From Choricystis sp. odSpoLacu1 (Eukaryota; Chlorophyta; Trebouxiophyceae): a DNA stretch of 64,000 bases. The notes beneath the pieces were generated by a model that saw nothing but the letters and a program-made list of their open reading frames with translations, was not told where the DNA came from and did not search any database. The translations under genes were made by a program, and so were the position numbers. The stretch is taken from the NCBI GenBank assembly GCA_958009055.1, contig OY253655.1, forward strand, positions 744,001 to 808,000, in the 5' to 3' direction. Every line of letters begins with the position of its first letter. The first letter of the stretch is position 1. This document shows positions 54,544 through 64,000 of the stretch, in pieces.

Positions 54544-55650
54544 ATGCCGCACGACCCCTCCGCTTCGGCCGCGGCGTCGGCCGCGGCCGCGCTGCGGTCC
54601 GCCGTCGCGGACGCGGATGCTGCCCTGGCCAATGGTGGATCTGGCGCGTTGGCTGACTTTGACAGGTTGAGAGCGCGCCGGGCGGGCGATGAAGCGAGGC
54701 ACACCGACAGGGCCGCGCGCGCTCCCGCCAACCGCGCGCGCAACCGATACACAGACGTCCTCCCCTTTGACGCAACACGTGTCGTGCTGCCGCCCGGCCC
54801 CTGCCCACAGGCTGACGCCCACGACTACATCAATGCCTCGGTCGTGGCGTCGAGGCCGGGGGAGGCGCCGGCCTGGCACTATGTGGCGGCCCAGGGGCCG
54901 CTGCCGCACACGGTGCCCGACTTTTGGAGGATGGCACATTCAATGCGGTCGCCCGCCATCGTGTCGTTGACGCCTGCTGTCGAGGGTGGCGTGGCCAAGT
55001 GTGCAGTGTATTTGCCGCAGGAAGGTGAGGGATCGGCGGGGGACGCAGTGGCCGTCTTTGGGTCCTATCGAGTGACGCTGGTCGGCCCCCCGACCCGCGG
55101 CGACGGGGGCGTCGTCCTGCGCCGCGTCAGCGTGGCGCCCGCGGTGGATGGCGGCAGCGTCGACCCCACCCCACACGTTCTGACCCACATCCACATCCCC
55201 GACTGGCCCGACCACGGCGTGCTGGCGTCGACGGCCACGCTGCGCGGCGCTGCGGCTGCGCTGCGGTTTGCTGTGGGTGGCGGCGACGCCGCCGCCACCG
55301 CCCCACCTCCTCCAATCATCCACTGCTCCGCCGGCATTGGGCGTACCGGCACCCTGCTCGCGGTGGACATCGCGGTGCGGCGCCTGCACGTGGCGGCGGG
55401 CGGCGGCCCAGCCGCGCGCGACGCGGCCGCGCGCGCGCTGGCCCTGCGCCGCCTGGTGCGCCGCCTGCGGTGCGCGCGCCCGGGCATGGTGCAGACGCCG
55501 GCCCAGTATGTGGCCGCCCTGGCCGCGGTGCGGGATGAAGCAGCGTCGCTGGCGGAGGAGGTGGAGAGGGTGGCGGCGGGCGAAGCCGCGCCGATGCTCG
55601 GTGGTGTGAGTGGTGGTGAGGGGGGCAGTGGGCCGAGCAGCAGTGGGTGA
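54544..55650 (+). CDS. Protein tyrosine phosphatase, classical receptor-like fold
   Basis: The catalytic domain of a classical tyrosine-specific phosphatase is present with all key loops. The phosphotyrosine loop is seen as RNRYTDVLPFDATRV. Next come DYINASVV, YVAAQGPLPHTVPDFWRM, the WPD loop HIPDWPDHGV and the P-loop IIHCSAGIGRTGTLLAVD with catalytic Cys and Arg. The Q-loop is MVQTPAQYVAAL. The enzyme should therefore be active. The first ATG in frame is 54544, giving 368 residues. The frame stays open upstream to 54406 without an ATG, so an upstream exon is possible. Classical PTPs are uncommon in green algae and plants, often one or a few copies. There is no membrane segment. The C-terminus is Gly/Ser-rich. 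Confidence 0.88.
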   Translation: MPHDPSASAAASAAAALRSAVADADAALANGGSGALADFDRLRARRAGDEARHTDRAARAPANRARNRYTDVLPFDATRVVLPPGPCPQADAHDYINASVVASRPGEAPAWHYVAAQGPLPHTVPDFWRMAHSMRSPAIVSLTPAVEGGVAKCAVYLPQEGEGSAGDAVAVFGSYRVTLVGPPTRGDGGVVLRRVSVAPAVDGGSVDPTPHVLTHIHIPDWPDHGVLASTATLRGAAAALRFAVGGGDAAATAPPPPIIHCSAGIGRTGTLLAVDIAVRRLHVAAGGGPAARDAAARALALRRLVRRLRCARPGMVQTPAQYVAALAAVRDEAASLAEEVERVAAGEAAPMLGGVSGGEGGSGPSSSG

Positions 55651-55872
55651 GACAAGGGTGTGTGTGTTGTCTTTCTTTCTTCGTGTGTGCGTGTGTGTCA
55701 TCAACGACCCGGCGGGACAAGAGAGAGAAGGGGGAAAAACAGGGTTTTTCACAACAGAAAGGTCGAGCGTAATAGGGCGTCCGCCCCAAACGCAACAATG
55801 CGCTCCCCCTGACCCTCCGCGACACACCGTCCGCACCTCCCACACGTTGGTCTCACTTTAAAGAAAAGCGTC

Positions 55873-58800
55873 ATGTCGTTGACAGCGCTGCCGCCGCCCG
55901 GCCTGTTGCCGCTGCGCGGCGCGCCGCCGCGCGGCCCGGCCGACCAGCAGCTGGCGCGCGCGCTGGCTGAGCTGTGCAGGCCAGGTGAGGAGAGGGGAGG
56001 ATTGAGTGTGTGTGTGTGGCTTGTGTGGGGGGCGTCGACAGGAAAAAGGGGGCCGGCCGCGGGGCGAGAGAGGCGGAGGGGGACTGTCTTCTCTCGACCC
56101 CCCATCGGCCGACCCGCATTTGACCCTCTCCTCCCCTTCCCTCAGGCGCCCTCGACCGCTGGCGCGACGGCGACCGCCCCCTGCGCGACTACGTGGAAGC
56201 CGCCGCCGCCGACGCCAGCGGCGACGCGGCCGCGTCGGTGGCGGCCGACACGCTGCGCCGCGTCGCCGCGCTCGCCGCGTCGGCCTACCCGGCCGACCGC
56301 CTGGCCGCCGTGCTCGCCGTCGACGAATTGGTGGATGCACGCGCCCTGGGCGAGCCCGCCGCCCGGGTGGCCGCGTTTGCGGCGCACCTGGATGGCGTGC
56401 TGGCGTCCGCCAGCGACGCGGCCACACTCGACGCGGCGGCCGCAGCCTACGGCCACCTCGCTCGCGGCGGCGGCGCAGCTGCGGCAGAAGCCGTGGAAGC
56501 CGTTGTGCGGCGCTGCGTCGACTGGCTGCGCAGCGATGGCGGGGGTGCATCCGCGTCGTCATCCTCTGGCCGCGCGCCGCCGCCCCCGCCCTCCGACCGC
56601 CGCCTCGCGGCCGCCCTAACCCTGCGCGCCCTGGCGGAGGCCGCCCCCGCCGTCTTCAATGTGCACGTCCGCCCCTTTGTGGACGCCGTGTGGGCGGGTC
56701 TGCGGGATGGGAGGCCAGCTGTGAGGGCTGCAGCGGCCGCTGCTCTCCGCGCGTGCCTGGTTCTCGTTGAAGCCCGTGAAACGCGGTACCGCGTCCAGTG
56801 GTACCATCGCCTGTACGAAGAGTCGCGCCGGGGACTGGAGGCGCCGGGCGCGCCCCCAGAAGCGGTGCTGGGATCCCTGGCAGCTCTTCGAGAACTGCTC
56901 GCCCACACGGGAGAATTCATGCTGGCCCGCCACCGTGAAGTCGCAGCCTCCGTCCTGCGCTTTGCATCCGCGCGCGAGCCCTCGGTGCGGGGCGCCGCCC
57001 TGGCCCTGGCCCCCGCGCTGGCCGCGTTTGCGCCGGAGAGGTTTGCGGCTTCCTACCTGCCGCGCTGTGTCGACGCTGTGGTTGCCTGCCTCGCGTCCCC
57101 CGCCGAACGCCCCGCCGCGTTTGGCGCGCTGGGGGCCACCGCCCGCGCCCTGGCGGATGCGGGCGTGGCGGATGGGCTGGCGCCCGCCCTACCTGCAGCT
57201 GCTGCTGCCATTGGGGACGCACTCGCGGCCGCCGCGCCGGCGCCGACCGCCGCGCTGCCGCCGCGAGCGCCAGCCGCGGCGCCCACCCCGCCCCGCCCCC
57301 AGACCACGGGGCGGGCGCCACCTTCCGCGGCGGCCGCGCTGCAGTGCATGGGCGACCTGGCGGCCTCGCTGCAGGATGCGTGGGCGCCACACGCGGCGGC
57401 GCTGCTGCCCGCGGCTGCCGCGACGGGGCTCTCCCCTGCCTTGGTCGACGCTCTGACCGCCACCGCGGACGCCATGCCCGACCTGGCGCCCGCGGTGCAG
57501 GCCGCCCTGCTGGACCTGCTGGCGGGCGTGCTGGCCCCCCGGCGCGACCGGGGGGGAGGGGGCGCGCCGCCGCAGCCGCCCACCGGCGCGGCCGTCCGCC
57601 TCGCTCTCCGCACGCTGGCCGCCACCGACCTCGGCCCCCCCACCTCTCTGCTCCGCTTTGTGCGGCGGGCGGCCGCCCCCCTGTTGGACGATGGCGACGC
57701 CGGCACCCGGCGCGCCGCGGCCGCCGCGTGCGCGGCAGCCGCGCGCCGCGCGGCCGCCGCCGCGTCCGCCCCCGGCGCGCTGCCCCCTCCCCCCGCCGCC
57801 GTGCGCGACGGTGAAGCCATCGTGGCCCGGTTGTTGAGGGCGGCTGCCACTGATGTCGCTCCCTCTGTGCGGCGGGCAGCGCTGGCATCTCTGGCTTCCG
57901 CCCGCGAACTCGACCCCGCCCTCGCCCAGGGCGACGCGCTCGTCCCCCTCTCCGTCGTGCTCAACGACGAAGCCGCCCCCGTGCGCGGCGACGCCCTTGC
58001 CCTGGCCGGCCGCCTCGCCTCCATCAACCCGGCCGCCGTGCTGCCCAGCCTGAGGCGGCACCTGATGCAGCTGCTGGCTGATTTGGATGCAGCCCCCGAC
58101 GCGCGCCGGCGCGAGGAGGCGGCCGTCCTGCTGGGAGGCCTGGCCCGCGCCTGCCCCCGCCTCGTGCGCCCGTACGCGGGCGCCGTCATGAGGACGCTGG
58201 TGGCGCGCATGGCGGCGCCTCCCGCGGTGGCGGCTGCGCCCCCGGCCGCCGCCAGCGTCGCGGCAGCCACCGCGGCGGGCGGCCTCTCCCCCCGCACCCC
58301 CACCGACGCCGCCACGGCGGCCGCCGCAGCCGTCGCAGCCGCTGCCGCTTCCTCTGCTGCCGCAGCGGGGGGCGCGCTGCCCGCCCTGCTGACGACGGCG
58401 GGCGAGTTGGCGCGCGTGGCGGGCCCCGCCATCGCGCCCCACGTCGCCGACCTGCTCCCCCTCGTCATCGACGCGGTGGCGTCGGGGGGGGCGGCGTCCG
58501 CCTCCTCGTCCTCGTCAGCTGGCGCGGGGCGGCGGGCTGCCGCGGTGGCGACACTCGGGGCCGTGGTGGAGGCCACGGGCGCGGCGATGCACCCGTACGC
58601 CGAGTTTCCGCACCTGCTCGGCCTCCTCCTGCGAGCGCTCGCCGACGGCCCCCCCTCCGGCAGGCCCGACGTGCTGCGCGTGCTGGGAGCGCTGGGTGCC
58701 CTGGACCCCCACACCCACAAGCTCAACTGTGCCGGCCTCTCGGGTGAAGGCAAGCTCGAGGAAGAGGGCGTCCGCCCGCAGCGCCCGGGCGGCGCGCCCG

Positions 58801-61800
58801 CCCCCACGGGCGCCGCCACCTCCCTCGCCGCCCGCCCGGCCGCCACCTCGGTGGCTGCTTACGGTGGTGGCCCCGGCGGCGTGGCCGGCACCCTGGGTGG
58901 CGGCGCGACTGGGTTGGATGCGGCAGCCGACCTCCTCCCCGCGGGTGGCCTCGCTGCGGCAGGCGACGATTTTTACGCGGCCGTCGCGCTGCGTGCCCTC
59001 CTGCGCGCCCTCCGAGACGGCGGCATGGCCCACCAGAGGGGAGCTGTTGCGAGGGCGCTTTTCTATGTGTTGGGCGCACTCAGGGGTGGTGCAGTGCCTT
59101 ACTTGCCGACCGTCGTTCCCGCGCTGTTGGCTGCTCTGCGGGCGGGCGACGAGCCCCTGCGCGACTACATCCTCTCCGCCCTCGCCCCCCTGGCCACCGC
59201 CCTCGGCGCCCACCTGCGCCGCTGGCTGCCCGACCTGCTGGCCGCCACGGCGGCCGCGTGGGAGGCGCCGGGGGGGCGGCTGGTGCCGCGCGCGATCGCG
59301 CTGCACGCCGCGCTGGCGGCCGCGGTCGGTGCTGACGATGTCCGCCCCCACCTCGCCGACCTCCTCCCCCGCTACGCCGGCCTCTTTGCCGACGTGGAGA
59401 GGGGGGTGGACGCGTCCCTCGTCCCCCCCGCCCTGGGCGTGCTGGAAGCGTTGGGCCCCGCCCTGGACGCTCACCTCCCCCTGCTCCTCCCCTCGGTGCT
59501 GCGCCTGGCCGCGCCGGCCGGCCCCGGCCCTCCGCTCCCCGTGCGCCGCGCTGCGCTGGCCGCCCTGGCCCGCCTGCTGCCCCGCCTGGATGCCGCCCCC
59601 CACGCCGCAGCCGTGCTGCACCCGTTGCTGCGAGTCGCAGACGCGGGCCCGTCCGACCTGCTCCCCGACGCGGCCGACGCTTTTGTCGCGCTGGCTCCCT
59701 GCTTTGGCGACGCGGCGCGCCTGTTCGCGCCCTCCTTTGGCGCCGCCCTGGCGCGCAGGGGGGCGCGTCACGCGGGGTTTGACAGGTTGGCGGCTTCCCT
59801 GGCTGCTCCTGCCCCGCCGTGCGTGCCCGACGATGGCGCCCCCCCTCCTGCCGCCGACTTTGGCGACTCCGACCCGGCCGCCGGCTGGGCGGGCGCCGCT
59901 GCGGCAGCCGACGCGGCGGCCGCCACCCTGGCCGACGATGGCGGCGGCGCCCCCGACGGCAGGCACGCGGTGTGCGAAGCCTCCCTGCGCCGCGCGTGGG
60001 AGTCGAGTCAGCGCTGCACCGCGGACGACTGGGACGAGTGGGCGCGCCGCTTCGCGGTGGAGCTTCTCCGCCAGTCGCCCTCCCCCGCGTTGCGAGCCGC
60101 GGCCCCTCTGGCCCAAGCCCAGCCCGCGGTGGCGCGCGAACTCTTCCCCGCCGCCTTTGTGTCGTGCTGGGGGGAGCTGTCGCTGGGCGCGCAGGACGCG
60201 TTGGTGCGCTCGCTCGAAGCCGCGCTCGCGTCACCCTCCATTCCCGCGGAAACTGTGACTGCCCTGCTCGACTTGGCCGAATTCATGGAGCACGACGACC
60301 GCCCCCTGCCCCTGGACCAGCGCACGCTGGGCGCTCTGGCAGAGAGGTGCCACGCGTTTGCGAAAGCGCTGCACTACAAGGAAGCCGAATTCGCTGCGTC
60401 CCCCGCCTCCGCCGTGGAAGCCCTGATCTCCATCAACAACCACCTGCGCCAACCCGAGGCCGCGGTGGGCGTGCTGACCGTCGCCCAACGCGACCTGCAC
60501 ATGGAGTTGAAGGAGTCGTGGTACGAAAAACTGCAGCGCTGGGACGACGCGCTGGCCGCCTATGAAGCACGTGCCGCCGCCGCCCCCCCGGGCTCAGCGG
60601 CTGCGGCAGACGCGGCAGCTGGGCGCCTGCGCTGCCTGGCCGCGCTGGCCAGGTGGGACGACCTGGCGTTGGGCTGTGCCACGGTGTGGGCGGCAACGGG
60701 GCCGGCGGGGCGGCGCGAACTGGCGCCGCTCGCGTCTCTCGCGGCCTGGCACATGGGCCGCTGGGACGACATGGCCGTGTACGCGGGCGAGCTGGGGGGC
60801 AGAGGCGCCCCCCCTTCTTCCTCTGCCGAGTTTCTGCGCGCGGTGCTGGCCGTGCACGCGCGCGACTGGCCGACCGCGCGCGCGCGCGCGTCGCGTCGGC
60901 GCGCACCCTCCTCGGCTCCGAGCTCGCCGCTCTGGTGCGCGAGTCCTATGAACGCGCCTACGCCGACGTCGTGCGCGCTCAGCAGCTGGCCGAGTTGGAC
61001 GAAGTCATTGATTATTCACTGGCGGCGGACGCAGCGGCCGCGGCTGCCGTCACCGGTGCCCCGCCCACCGACCGCGACCGCCGCCCCCTCATCCTCTCCA
61101 TGTGGCGCAAACGCCTGGACGGCGTCCAACGCAACGTGGAAGTCTGGCAAGCCCTGCTGTCGGTGCGGTCCCTCGTGCTGCCCGCGTCCGACGACGCGCG
61201 CACGTGGGTCAAGTTTGCCGCGCTGTGCCGCAAGTCGGGGCGCGCGCAGCACGCGCGGCGCGTGCTGGTGTCGTTGTTGGGTTACGACCCCGACGCCGCC
61301 CCCGGCGTCCCCTCGGTCGACGCCGCGGGCGCGCCCTGCGTGGACCCGGGCCCTCCCCTCGTGCGCTTCGCGTACGCCAAGCACGAGTGGGCGGCCGCGC
61401 CCGACGCGGGCGCGCGCGCGCGCGCGCTGGCGCGGCTGACAGCCCTCGCCGCCGACGTCTGCCCCTCCGGCCGCGACTGGCTTCCCCCCCCGGGAGCCCC
61501 CCCCGCGGAGCTGGCGGGCGCGGAGCGGGACGGCTACCGCGCCCCCCTGGCCGCCCGCGTGTCGCTGCGCCTGGGCACGTGGGCGTGGTCGGCCACGCCG
61601 CCCGGCGCGCTCGACGACACCGCCGTCGCCGACGTCCTCTCCCGCCTGGAACTCGCCACCGCGCGCGCCCCCGACTGGGCGCGCGCCTGGCACGCGTGGG
61701 CCCTGTTCAACGTGCAAGCCATGGAGCACTACGCGCGCCACGACGTCGCCGCCGCCGCGCGCCACGCGGCGCCCGCGGTGCGCGGTTTCTTTGCGTCTGT

Positions 61801-64000
61801 CGCAGTCGGCGTCGGCGACGCACGCGCCCCCCGCGGCGCCCACCTCCAAGACGTGCTGCGCCTGCTGACCCTGTGGTTCAACCATGGCGCCCAGCTCGAC
61901 GTGCGGGACGCGCTGCACGAGGGGTTTGGGCATGTGGCTGTCGACACGTGGCTCGGCGTCCTCCCCCAAATCATTGCCCGCATCCACACCCGCCAGGACA
62001 CGGTGCGGGGCCTCATCCACACCCTGCTGGTGGCGGTGGGGCGGTCCCACCCGCAAGCGTTGATGTACCCACTCCTCGTGGCGTGCAAGTCGCAGTCGCC
62101 GTTTCGGCGCGCGGCCGCGTCGGCTGTTGTGGACGCGGTGCGCGCGCACTCGGCCGCGCTGGTGGACCAGGCCCAACTGGTGTCTCGCGAACTGATCCGC
62201 ATCGCCATCCTGTGGCACGAGATGTGGCACGAAGCTCTGGAGGAGGCCAGTCGCCAGGTGAGAGAGGGGACAAGGAGAGGGTGGGTGTGGGTCACGCGCT
62301 GTTGTCTCTTCACTCACCCTCCCCCCCCTTCCCTTCCCCTCCCCCACCCCAAACCTCAGTACTTTGGCGAGTCCAACGTGGAGGCCATGCTGGCCACCCT
62401 GCTCCCCCTGCACGAGATGATGGAGCGCGCGGGGCCGACGACCCTGAAAGAGGTCGCCTTTGTGCAAGCCTACGGGCGGGAGCTGGCGGAGGCGCACGAG
62501 TGGTGCCAGAAGTATCGGCAGAGCCGCAAGGAGGCGGAGCTGCACCAGGTGAGTGTGTGTGTGTGGGGTGTGGGGGGGGGTGGAGGCTGTGTTTGTGTGT
62601 TTTCGGCGACAACGCTCACCCTTCCTCCCACCCTCCCCTCCCCGCCTCTCCCAGGCCTGGGACCTCTACTACCACGTCTTCAAGCGCATCAACAAACAGC
62701 TCCCCTCCCTCACCTCCCTGGACCTGCAGTACGTGGCCCCCGCCCTCGTCCGCGCGCATGGGCTCGAACTCGCTGTCCCGGGCACCTACATCGCGGGCGA
62801 GCCCCTCGTCACCATCGCCGCCTTTGCGCCCACCCTGACCGTCATCACCTCCAAGCAGCGCCCCCGCCGCCTCACGATCCACGGGTCGGATGGCGCCGAT
62901 TATGTGTTCCTGCTCAAGGGCCACGAAGACCTGCGCCAAGATGAGCGCGTCATGCAACTGTTTGGCCTCGTCAACTCCCTGCTGGCGGGTGACGCTCGCT
63001 GCGCCCAGCGCGGCCTGTCCATCGCGCGCTACGCCGTCATCCCGCTGTCGCCCAATTCTGGACTGATCGGGTGGGTCCCCAACTGCGACACGCTGCACGC
63101 GTTGATCCGAGAGTATCGAGACGCGCGCAAGACCCCCCTCAACGTGGAGCACCGGTTGATGCTGGGCATGGCCCCCGACTATGATGCACTCACCGTCATC
63201 CAAAAGGTGGAAGTGTTTGAACACGCGCTCGACTCGACCTCGGGCGACGACGTCAAGCGCGTCATGTGGCTCAAGTCGCGCAACTCGGAGGCCTGGCTGG
63301 AGCGGCGCACCGCGTATACGCGCTCCACCGCCGTCATGTCGATTGTGGGCTACCTGCTGGGGCTGGGGGACAGGCACCCCTCGAACCTGATGCTGGATCG
63401 GTACAGCGGCAAACTGCTGCACATCGATTTTGGCGACTGTTTCGAGGCCTCCATGCACCGCGAAAAGTTCCCAGAACGCGTCCCCTTCCGCCTGACCCGC
63501 ATGATGGTGCGCGCCATGGAGGTGAGCGGCATCGAGGGCAACTACCGCTACGTGTGCGAAGCGACGACGCGCGTGCTGCGGTCACACAAGGAGTCGGTGC
63601 TGGCCATGCTGGAAGCGTTTGTGCACGACCCGTTGATCAACTGGCGCCTGCTGAACACGGCGGACGCGGCCACGGGGGCGGGAGGGGCGGGAGGGGGCGA
63701 CGAGGTGGGTGGGGCGGCTGTGAGTGGCGACGCGGGGGCGGCCGCGCCGAATGGCGATGCTGTTGCTCCTGCTACCGCCGCCACGGCAGCCGTCACCTCG
63801 CCACGCGGAGGCAGTCCCGACGCGGCGGCCCCCACCCCCGCTCCCGACCCCGCGACGCGGTCGCCGCCCGACCGCCCGCTGTCGCGCACGCTGTCGTCTC
63901 GCGGCGCGGCCGCGCTGGCAGCCGCCGCGGCCGCGGGGGCGGCCCCCACCCCCACCGATGCCGCGGCCGCGGGAGACGCAGCCGAAGCGTTGAACGAGAG
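55873..64000 (+). CDS. TOR: Target of rapamycin (TOR) kinase, 3' truncated by window (frame break in a CG run)
   Basis: TOR is the PI3K-like Ser/Thr kinase that couples nutrients to growth and restrains autophagy. Exons in view are 55873-55984, 56146-62257, 62360-62548 and 62655 onward. HEAT-repeat helices fill the first 1,300 codons. The FAT domain shows [19 protein letters not shown] and [12 protein letters not shown]. The FRB domain (62200-62700) has [42 protein letters not shown] and [12 protein letters not shown]. The kinase domain has [18 protein letters not shown], then [14 protein letters not shown] (catalytic loop) and [12 protein letters not shown] (DFG). The FATC tail lies beyond 64000. 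The frame changes at the (CG)8 run 60875-60890, where one more base restores [19 protein letters not shown]. The last 350 nt encode an Ala/Pro-rich spacer. Confidence 0.95.

Noticed and set aside
57053..60234. Long minus-strand open frames opposite TOR (up to 597 codons)
   Set aside because: They are shadows of GC-rich third positions. The plus strand carries clear TOR motifs.
1..64000. CRISPR arrays, insertion sequences, prophage or bacterial operons
   Set aside because: No spaced direct repeats, transposase or integrase genes, or Shine-Dalgarno-led gene strings were seen. Spliceosomal introns show that the DNA is eukaryotic nuclear.

Overview
This window is nuclear DNA from a very GC-rich, compact eukaryote with a plastid, most likely a unicellular alga. 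A green-lineage alga is my best guess, but the sequence alone does not settle the lineage. The eukaryotic signs are GT-AG introns (usually short, clustered at the 5' ends of genes, donors mostly GTGAG or GTGCG, acceptors CT- or CA-rich), an intron-containing tRNA with a T-run terminator, and genes for COG2, Mediator MED7, condensin SMC4, RanBP1, ATG101, MSH5, FANCJ and TOR. The plastid signs are ferredoxin-NADP reductase, a bacterial-type ribosomal protein L10 with a transit peptide, and a pentapeptide protein with a two-step thylakoid-lumen signal. Proteins are rich in Ala, Gly and Pro. Intergenic gaps are often under 300 bp.

Layout, left to right. 1-11 kb: tail of an Ala-rich protein, COG2 (Golgi tethering), an M20 peptidase, plastid FNR, plastid L10, and a mitochondrial LEA-like repeat protein. 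11.6-16.7 kb: tRNA-Ile(UAU) with a 127-nt intron, a GYF-SET histone methyltransferase, the thylakoid pentapeptide protein, and an orphan gene. 16.8-28.9 kb: MSH5, phosphatidylglycerophosphate synthase, an organelle-type P-loop ATPase, a large inverted repeat, a TcdA-type t6A dehydratase, the FANCJ helicase, and MED7. 29-39.5 kb: a cell-surface cluster holding a secreted PAN-like protein, a single-pass membrane protein, two small unknowns, and two tandem expansin-like genes. 40-64 kb: pyruvate dehydrogenase E2, RanBP1, a PLAT-PP2C phosphatase, SMC4, TTC27, ATG101, a tyrosine phosphatase, and TOR kinase, which runs off the right edge before its FATC tail.

Functional links are limited because this is a eukaryotic chromosome without operons. 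MSH5 and FANCJ both act in recombination and repair. TOR and ATG101 are opposite ends of nutrient and autophagy control. The two expansins and the PAN-like protein fit a remodelled extracellular matrix.

The clearest anomaly is technical or biological: six genes change reading frame, and the break falls in or beside a (CG)n or poly-C run. Sequence or assembly error is the simplest reading, and one gene shows two compensating breaks. Other points to follow are a 46/47-bp near-perfect palindrome with nested E2F-like and G-box cores, the tRNA intron, the LEA-like KKGW repeat protein, the PLAT-PP2C fusion, and twin intron hairpins in one expansin copy. I did not find a convincing new multi-gene system.
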